Assembly (NCBI GenBank): GCA_018383815.1
Contig: JAHAWU010000021.1
Location: forward strand, 1 to 37,585
Direction: 5' to 3'
DNA from: Candidatus Jordarchaeia archaeon
GTDB taxonomy: Archaea; Asgardarchaeota; Jordiarchaeia; Jordiarchaeales; Jordiarchaeaceae
DNA: 37,585 nt
Under the pieces are notes generated by a model. It ran no database searches. It had not been told where the DNA came from and was given only the letters and a program-made list of their open reading frames with translations. The position numbers and the translations under genes are program-made. Positions 32,378 to 37,585 of this stretch are shown piece by piece (position 1 is the first letter of the stretch; the number at the start of each line of letters is the position of its first letter).

Positions 32378-32423
32378 CACTCTCCACGGCTAAAGTCGGA
32401 GGCTTTCTGGCCACGATTTGTAA
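32375..32423 (-). repeat. IS200/IS605 right-end-like repeat abutting a stop codon
   Basis: Minus strand TTACAAATCGTGGCCAGAAA followed by GCCTCCGACTTTAGCCGTGG and AGAGTGTCA. The terminal TGA(CAC) on the plus strand forms the stop of the cysteine-rich gene, so insertion may have trimmed the gene's C-terminus. Confidence 0.6.
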
Positions 32424-33021
32424 AAACTAAAAACGGGAGCCCAAATGTTGCCCGACAGGAGTTAACCAACACTACTTGTGAAAGAAACCAACCATTCTAC
32501 ATTTTGTGCATTTGAGGATTACTACCAATCACTGATTATGCCAAGGGTCGCCAAAATTCACAATCTATCCCAATTGATAAAACCTTTATTTTCCCCTTTT
32601 TTAAAGAGGAATAGCGCAACAAGATAGGAAAATGAGGATGATTCAAATTGCCCTGCTAAACCTATGAGCATATCCTTCAAGTAAACGCTCAATAGTGTGG
32701 ATGAAACCGTTTGATGCCTCTCCCTAACCGTCATTCATACCTTCAAACTTATGTGGAGGCTTTTGGCACCCTTTGCCATTAAAAACTTTTTCATGCTTTA
32801 TCTGAAACGCTTCTAGCGTATGTTGGTTTACCTAAAACCTTTAAATATTACCGGAACATTTACTTATTAATAGTGATGTGGAATGTGTTAGTCGGTCTCC
32901 TTTCTCCTTTAGGGTTAGAAGACCCTAGCGAATTTTGAATCCTTTTTCAGAGGAGAAGGCAACAATTCTGCATCACTACATGTGTACTTGGAATAAACTC
33001 AACTTGTAGGGTGGGTAAGCG
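32424..33021. other. Intergenic with REP-like repeat d
   Basis: No ORF is supported. It includes repeat d (32777-32830), a small hairpin AGGGT…ACCCT near 32911-32926 in the leader of the next gene, and AT-rich sequence around 32835-32870 that could serve as promoter. Confidence 0.4.
32777..32830 (+). repeat. REP-like repeat, copy d
   Basis: Inverted partner of copy c (31530-31582) with about six mismatches in 54: TTAAAAACTTTTTCATGC, then TTTATCTGAAACGCTTC and TAGCGTATGTTGGTTT. Confidence 0.7.
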
Positions 33022-33555
33022 TTGTCGGAAAACATAAACATTGAGAAATTGATGCAAACTGTTGGTGAGCTCACTGCGGAAAAGGGCCAGGAAGTGACGC
33101 TGAACATTTTCAACAATGCGGTGATTTTTGGCTCTCTTCTCTCAGCTCTGGAAAATATGGGTATACCTACCACGCTAACTTCACGCCGCACAGCCGATGT
33201 TTTGAAGGGAGTACTAAGGATAGTTGACAGGGTGCTTTTGGGCAGGGAGCCCGCCTCCTGTCTGGAGGGGCTTCCCAAGGACTTCATGGATGCAGTGAAA
33301 AATAGCAGATTTGTGGAAAACGTGGAAGTGAGTTTGAAGGATAATACCATGACCGGGACATTGTCCGGCTGCATGTATTTGGGTTTTGGAAAAATAGCTA
33401 AAGACCTACTGGGATATAAGGGATGCCCCATTTGCGCCCTAGCCGTGGTAGGTGCCGGCACCGTGGAAGCTCTAGGCTTCGGACAGGTAACGGACATGAG
33501 TGTCACCACTGAGGGAAAAACCTGCTACTTGAAAATGAAAATCGAACCTAAATAG
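33022..33555 (+). CDS. Conserved-looking cysteine protein of unknown function
   Basis: Protein of 177 residues from TTG 33022 (GGGTGGG seven bases upstream). It is soluble, mixed alpha/beta, with cysteines in EPASCLEG, LSGCMYLG, GCPICALA (C-P-x-C) and KTCYLKMKI. The late C-P-x-C followed by a final cysteine strand recalls V4R/heme- or metal-sensing small domains, but I cannot make a firm assignment. It stands alone, between the cysteine-rich gene and the OYE-family gene. There are no membrane segments. Reading-frame quality (codon pattern, strong ribosome site, no overlap) supports it as real. Confidence 0.6.
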   Translation: MSENINIEKLMQTVGELTAEKGQEVTLNIFNNAVIFGSLLSALENMGIPTTLTSRRTADVLKGVLRIVDRVLLGREPASCLEGLPKDFMDAVKNSRFVENVEVSLKDNTMTGTLSGCMYLGFGKIAKDLLGYKGCPICALAVVGAGTVEALGFGQVTDMSVTTEGKTCYLKMKIEPK

Positions 33556-33641
33556 GAATAGGATTTTCATCTTCCATCTCCTTATTTTTTTAAACCCTCC
33601 TTTAAAAATTACTATTATAAATATGTTCTTTAAGAGTAAAA

Positions 33642-33649
33642 TTTATATA
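33642..33649 (+). promoter_or_regulatory. TATA box of the OYE-family gene
   Basis: TTTATATA is a near-perfect archaeal TATA element; predicted start near 33673. The leader would be 125-210 bases, long for archaea, and contains the hairpin at 33716-33745. Confidence 0.5.
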
Positions 33650-33715
33650 AGCCATATAGAATATCAAATAAAAAAGGGCAAATAAAAGAAAACAATAAAG
33701 AATAATGTGGAGGAA

Positions 33716-33745
33716 TTTCCCCTTCTTTTTTTGAGAAAGGGGGAA
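33716..33745 (+). promoter_or_regulatory. Leader hairpin before the OYE-family gene
   Basis: TTTCCCCTTCT and AGAAAGGGGGAA can pair around a T7G loop, with one or two bulges. GGAGG at 33709-33714 lies directly beside the left arm. It could be a regulatory leader or RNA stabiliser; no known riboswitch class is recognised. Confidence 0.35.
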
Positions 33746-33884
33746 GGTATAATATCAAATAGAAACTTGCGTTTAATACCCTTTCTTGGAGGGATGAAAA
33801 ATAAGCCTTAAGCAAATTCGGGAAGAAACCAAAACTGAAAAAACTACCGAAAAGCCCACCCGAGTAGTAATTGATAGAGTCATT

Positions 33885-35171
33885 GTGGAGAAACCCAGCT
33901 TCGAAACCCTTTTTGAACCAATCAAAATCGGCGACATTGAACTCAGCAACAGGTTAGCAATGGCCCCCATGGATATGCTCTTCTCAACCCACGACGGTTT
34001 TGTAACAGAACAAAGCATAGCCTGGTACACGCGGAGAGCAAAGGGCGGCTTTGGACTAATAATAACCGAAGCCATATTCGCAACCAAAATGTCTTACCAA
34101 TTCAACTTCTACAAAAACTTTTGCCTATACAATGACCTCTACACCTCCAGCTTAAACACCCTAGTGGAGGCAGTACACAGTTTCGGAGCAAAAATATTCG
34201 CACAGCTAACTATAGGCCTGGGACGACAGGGACGCTCTCTAGACGGCACACCAGCATACGCCCCCTCACCAATTCCCTACGAAGTGTCCGCCGAAATGCT
34301 GCCAGAAACACTAAAGCCTATGCTGGGCAGCCCCGAATTGGAAAAATACATGAAGGGAAGGACCCCCAGAGAAATGACAGTCGAAGAAATACAAAGCGAG
34401 CAGGAGCGCTACGTTGAAGCGTGCTTGAGGGCAATAACCGCCGGATTCGACGGAATAGAAATACACGCGCCCCACGGATACCTCTTACACCAGTTCCTCT
34501 CCCCACGCTCAAACAAGAGAACTGACCAGTACGGTGGATCACTGGAGAACCGAATGAGGTTCCTGGTAGAAATAGCTGAACGCACACTGGAAAAGGTGAA
34601 AAACGTAATACCTGTAGGTGTGAGGATGAGCGCCGCCGAACACATGCCAGGGGGACTAACTTTAGACGAGGTGAAGGCCGTCGCCAAGAAGCTGGAGGAC
34701 ATGGGAATCTCATACTTCAACATATCTGATGGATGCTACGAGGCCCTCAAATACTTCCTTCCAGAAAGCATAGAACATGTCAAAAACCACATACTGAAAG
34801 AGGCAGCAGAACTCAAAAGCGTCCTAGACATTCCCATAATGACCCCATCAATAAACGATCCAGCCCTCGCAGAGCAGGCAGTCCGTGAAGGAATAACAGA
34901 CATAGTTGAACTCGGCAGGCAGTCAATTGCAGACCCAGACTGGCCCAACAAGGTTAAACAGGGAAAAACAGATGAAATAAGAAAATGCACCCGATGCCTG
35001 CAGTGCCTAATGAGGATGATGTCAGGATTGCAGCCCAGGTGTGCTGTTAACCCCGAGGTGGGATTTGAAAGATACGACCAAACACTATTCCCGAAGAGGA
35101 GAAAGGGAGCGGTGCTACCTGACTCCCTCGTCAAGTGGTCGCTGGCCCAAATCATGCAAGTCTCAAAGTGA
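33885..35171 (+). CDS. Old Yellow Enzyme family Fe-S flavoprotein (enoate reductase-like)
   Basis: Protein of 428 residues from GTG 33885. An FMN-binding TIM barrel runs from LFEPIKIGDIELSNRLAMAPM to about 350, with the active-site region IEIHAPHGYLLHQFLSPRSN and RTDQYGGSLENR. The 4Fe-4S site is Cys368, Cys371, Cys374 and Cys386; the C-x2-C-x2-C-x11-C spacing is one residue shorter than the usual C-x2-C-x3-C. The FAD/NAD(P)H module of 2,4-dienoyl-CoA and enoate reductases (another 230 residues) is absent, so electrons must come from a separate protein. The frame is open back to 33798, and GGAGGGATG at 33789-33797 followed by ATA 33801 suggests a 28-residue longer N-terminus. Enoyl-CoA hydratase next door hints at acyl-CoA metabolism. 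Confidence 0.85.
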   Translation: MEKPSFETLFEPIKIGDIELSNRLAMAPMDMLFSTHDGFVTEQSIAWYTRRAKGGFGLIITEAIFATKMSYQFNFYKNFCLYNDLYTSSLNTLVEAVHSFGAKIFAQLTIGLGRQGRSLDGTPAYAPSPIPYEVSAEMLPETLKPMLGSPELEKYMKGRTPREMTVEEIQSEQERYVEACLRAITAGFDGIEIHAPHGYLLHQFLSPRSNKRTDQYGGSLENRMRFLVEIAERTLEKVKNVIPVGVRMSAAEHMPGGLTLDEVKAVAKKLEDMGISYFNISDGCYEALKYFLPESIEHVKNHILKEAAELKSVLDIPIMTPSINDPALAEQAVREGITDIVELGRQSIADPDWPNKVKQGKTDEIRKCTRCLQCLMRMMSGLQPRCAVNPEVGFERYDQTLFPKRRKGAVLPDSLVKWSLAQIMQVSK

Positions 35172-35392
35172 AGTGGAAAACATTCACAACCCTTTTTAGG
35201 GATATAAGGCGGCTACCGGCGAAAGGAACCCGCCCCTTATTTTCTACTTCCCACTCCAAGGGAAAGTTGATACTCAATAAACTGTCGGCGGGAGAGCTAA
35301 TTTTGCTCGTGGGGGCGACAGCTAGTAGGATTCTTCAGTTAGTTTCGGTTTTCGGAGAGTAAAAATGAGAGGTGGAACCTGGGCGTGACGAT

Positions 35393-36172
35393 TTATTTTT
35401 TCTTGCTCTTCTTTTCCATGTAGCGTTGGAATAGGGTTGCCATGTCTTCTGTTCTCACACAGATGTCCTGGGCCAGTATGGAGTACTCTAGGACACTTTC
35501 CAAGTCTATTTCCATGGATTTGTTGGCAATTTTTTTGGCTAAACCCACAGCTATTAAACCATTGTCCTTAATCTCGTTAGCCATCTCCAAAGCTGCGTCC
35601 ATTAGTTTATCGGCGGGCACCACCTTGTTCACAAGACCTATTCTTTCAGCCTCCCTTGCATCTATGATTCTGCCCGTGAAGATTAGTTCTTTTGCTCTCC
35701 CCAGACCCACTATTCTGGGAAGCCTCTGAGCTCCGCCTAGATCTGGAACCAGCCCAAAACATACTTCTGGAACACCCATTCTGGCGTTCTCCGCAGCAAT
35801 TCTTATGTCGCAGCACAAAGCCATCTCTAAACCCGCACCGATAGCTGCCCCGTTGATGGCGGCTATCACGGGCTTCTCCATACTTTCCAGTAGTCCATAG
35901 TTTACCTGGCTCTTCTTCAAAATGTCTCGAAACATTCGGGAGGATGCGCCACCCAGCGCCCCCATAGAAGAGAAGTCTATGCCCGCCGAAAAGACTGGGC
36001 CTGCCCCCGTGAGAATTACTACTTTCACTTCGTTATCGTCAGAAACGATGCGAGCAGCCTCACCTATATCTCTAAACATTTCGGCGCTAATGGCGTTCCT
36101 TTTGTCCGGCCTATTCAGAATAATTTTGCCAATACCATCCTGCTTCTCAATTTTGATAGTTTCCAGATCCAT
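35393..36172 (-). CDS. Enoyl-CoA hydratase/isomerase family protein
   Basis: Crotonase-fold enzyme of 259 residues. The oxyanion-hole stretch AGIDFSSMGALGG and the motif GAAIGAGLEMALCCDIRIA are present. Both catalytic glutamates of true hydratases are found, Glu116 (GLEMA) and Glu136 (GVPEVCFGLVP), 20 residues apart as in mitochondrial crotonase. It most likely hydrates trans-2-enoyl-CoA in beta-oxidation-type or related acyl-CoA chemistry. ATG 36172 is chosen over the upstream extension (to 36220) because GGAGGAATC lies just before it and residue 1 aligns with homologues. Convergent with the OYE gene; the two may serve one pathway, though not one operon. Confidence 0.88.
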   Translation of the reverse strand: MDLETIKIEKQDGIGKIILNRPDKRNAISAEMFRDIGEAARIVSDDNEVKVVILTGAGPVFSAGIDFSSMGALGGASSRMFRDILKKSQVNYGLLESMEKPVIAAINGAAIGAGLEMALCCDIRIAAENARMGVPEVCFGLVPDLGGAQRLPRIVGLGRAKELIFTGRIIDAREAERIGLVNKVVPADKLMDAALEMANEIKDNGLIAVGLAKKIANKSMEIDLESVLEYSILAQDICVRTEDMATLFQRYMEKKSKKK

Positions 36173-36467
36173 AAGATTCCTCCAACAACTAAATCGATGA
36201 AACGGTAATATAATAAACATGTTGTTAAATTTTTTGATAGCATATAGTTAGTCGGCGAATGCAAGATAACCAAAATTTTCCATTCACATCTAGAAGGCGC
36301 AAAAAAACTAAATGATAACGTTCTTTGTCCAACAAAATTTCCCAATATCACAGTCCAATCATAGCTTCATAAAAATAAAAACTGCCAATAACTCTATTTG
36401 CGGGAGGGGGTTCCCAAATTTTTGTTTGCCCACCTGTGGGTTTCCAAGGTTTTAAAGAAAGGGCATT

Positions 36468-37427
36468 TTAGATGGGGTATGCTCCGCAGGTTCTGCAATA
36501 GGTTGAGCCGCTTTTAACATTGGAGTGGCATTTGGGACAGGTTTTTTCTTCGGGATTTTTTGGTGAGGGAACGCCAACCTCACGGCGAAATATTTCGTAG
36601 TAGAATAGGTGCTCCTTGTCCCGAACTTCTACTCCGTCCACTTCCTGATAATTCCTCTTTTTTTCCTCAAACTCTTTGTCGCCGACTAGCTGGCTGAAAA
36701 TTTTAGGTAGACAACTTGTACCAGCGCCCTGCTCAATGGGTGTTTTAATTCTCCAAACAATGTTGGGGGGAAGGATTTCCTCAAAGGCTTTTCTCAGAAT
36801 CCACTTCCCATAAACACTACCATTTACACGCCTCACCTTAAGACCCGGCTCTATCTGCTTTGCAAAATTTTGGAATTCCTCATCTAGAAAGGGCAACTTT
36901 ACATCCAATCCTAAATAGGACCCAATATCTATGGATGAAAAATGCATATTTTCCCACATTTTCGCCAGCTCACGCTGCAGCTCCTCACCAGAGTGTTTAA
37001 AGAGGAAGCTGTAGCCCGCAAAAAGCTCATCCGCCCCATCTCCGGTAAAAACGTTTTTCAAACCCACACTCCTCGCCACCTTTAAAGCCACCAGAATAAC
37101 CACACTGTTACGTATCTCCATGGGGTCAAAGGAATTCAGAACCCGAACAGCAACGGGAAGCTCAGATAAAAGCTCCTCCCAACCCAAGTAGTGAACCGTA
37201 TGTTCAATTTCAAGCTTCTCCGCCATCAGCCTAGCATAAGCAACATCCGGCGCGAAGGCCTCCCTGAAAGCCACCGTAACCCCTTTCAACCTCTGATACC
37301 CAGAAGCCACCTGTGCAACTATGGAGGTGTCCAAGCCCCCAGAAAGCAATATGCCTTCAGCAGGGTTTCTCCTCACAGACTCCTCCAGTAAACGCCTAAG
37401 CCTAAAACAAATTTCCCTAATCTCCAA
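36468..37427 (-). CDS. Asparagine synthase-like ATP pyrophosphatase with zinc ribbon
   Basis: Protein of 319 residues containing the synthetase domain of AsnB: PP-loop LLSGGLDTS (Ser29-Ser35), GDGADELFAGY, the helix after LDVKLPFLDEEF, and KWILRKAFEEILPPNIVWRIKTPIEQGAG. The glutaminase (Ntn-hydrolase) domain is missing, so ammonia or an amine must be the nitrogen donor, or it amidates another substrate. A C-terminal zinc ribbon (Cys297, Cys300, Cys311, Cys314) is added. Similar stand-alone proteins occur in archaea. TTG 37427 has GAGGGGC about seven bases upstream. It is cytoplasmic. The upstream partial gene on the same strand ends 78 bases before it. Confidence 0.85.
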   Translation of the reverse strand: MEIREICFRLRRLLEESVRRNPAEGILLSGGLDTSIVAQVASGYQRLKGVTVAFREAFAPDVAYARLMAEKLEIEHTVHYLGWEELLSELPVAVRVLNSFDPMEIRNSVVILVALKVARSVGLKNVFTGDGADELFAGYSFLFKHSGEELQRELAKMWENMHFSSIDIGSYLGLDVKLPFLDEEFQNFAKQIEPGLKVRRVNGSVYGKWILRKAFEEILPPNIVWRIKTPIEQGAGTSCLPKIFSQLVGDKEFEEKKRNYQEVDGVEVRDKEHLFYYEIFRREVGVPSPKNPEEKTCPKCHSNVKSGSTYCRTCGAYPI

Positions 37428-37448
37428 CTCCGATGCCCCTCAACAAAA

Positions 37449-37508
37449 TTTATTATCTGCTATGAAAACATGTTTTCCTTCTTTGCCATGAAAAAGCTTT
37501 TCGCTTCA
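37449..37508 (+). repeat. Composite REP-like repeat, copy e
   Basis: CTGCTATGAAAACATGTTTTC matches the first half of copy a, split here from CCATGAAAAAGCTTTTCGC, which matches the first half of copies c/d. Both are short palindromes. Its right end covers the stop of the partial gene at 37506. Confidence 0.5.
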
Positions 37509-37585
37509 GTTGGCGAGGGGACTGACCAGGTAGCCGGCGTTCCTCAAGATCTCAGCCATGTCCTCCAAGGAGAGACCACTCGTAT
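37506..37585 (-). CDS. C-terminal end of an unidentified protein, cut by window edge
   Basis: The frame runs in from the right edge and reads TSGLSLEDMAEILRNAGYLV then SPLAN before TGA at 37506. About 25 residues are too few to name a family. Regular codon texture and the same strand and short distance to the asparagine-synthase-like gene support it as a real gene end, perhaps co-transcribed. The stop lies within a REP-like repeat. Confidence 0.5.
   Translation of the reverse strand, partial: TSGLSLEDMAEILRNAGYLVSPLAN

Noticed and set aside
35135-35362. 75-codon frame overlapping and extending past the OYE gene
   Set aside because: It overlaps the conserved end of the OYE gene and has no ribosome site or family. 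The part at about 35275-35325 loosely resembles the IS605-end-like repeat (15 of 21 in the first segment), too weak to call.
1-37585. CRISPR array or origin of replication
   Set aside because: No regularly spaced short direct repeats with unique spacers, no Cas, Orc1/Cdc6 or ORB-like repeats seen.

Overview
The window reads as part of an archaeal chromosome. The evidence is archaeal-type cofactor-independent phosphoglycerate mutase (ApgM), TATA-like boxes 25-40 bases before several starts, GGAGG ribosome sites followed by many GTG/TTG starts, a VapBC-type module, an AF_0612-type clan AA protease, and large N-glycosylation-rich surface proteins with one C-terminal membrane helix and a cytoplasmic domain. 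A Bathyarchaeia-like or other TACK/Asgard-related lineage is my best guess, but this is inference; there is no rRNA or other phylogenetic marker here.

Layout. 0.2-4.0 kb: gamma carbonic anhydrase-like protein, AbrB/PIN toxin-antitoxin pair, a C_GCAxxG_C_C redox protein, and ApgM. 4.2-8.3 kb: a unit bounded by 127/129-bp imperfect inverted repeats with an identical 22-bp core, carrying a YhfC-type intramembrane protease, an orphan ORF, a tyrosine recombinase with a zinc ribbon behind a palindromic operator, and a cysteine-rich protein. 8.4-18.5 kb: three large surface proteins on the minus strand. Two are paralogues that share an ectodomain module and a gap-free 274-residue cytoplasmic tail (longin/roadblock-like plus coiled coil); the third has a DUF2341-like N-terminus and an acidic tail. 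19-20 kb: two paralogous four-helix membrane proteins, then a decayed Fe-S protein gene. 21-25.4 kb: a GH172 enzyme, a roadblock-like protein coupled to a multipass membrane protein, and an MFS transporter. 25.9-31 kb: a PH-like/zinc-ribbon protein, an FAD-dependent disulfide-type reductase, an HDAC-fold amidohydrolase, and a ribbon-helix-helix/DUF5678/aspartic-protease module. 31.6-37.6 kb: a second cysteine-rich paralogue, an unknown cysteine protein, an OYE-family Fe-S flavoprotein, an enoyl-CoA hydratase, an asparagine-synthase-like protein with zinc ribbon, and the end of an unidentified gene.

Four things stand out. (1) A probable envelope signalling set: two receptors with longin-like tails, a giant surface protein, and a separate roadblock-like protein with a membrane partner, which suggests coupling to small GTPases. 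(2) Two unrelated families of dispersed repeats (IS200/IS605 right-end-like hairpins and REP-like double hairpins), plus the inverted repeats around the recombinase unit. (3) Two cysteine-rich paralogues with identical cysteine spacing, each lying between inverted repeats. (4) Several frame breaks or non-AUG starts at A-runs (ApgM, the 674-aa receptor, RHH/DUF5678, OYE), which could be homopolymer errors, ATT/ATA initiation or slippage. No tRNA, rRNA or CRISPR array was seen.
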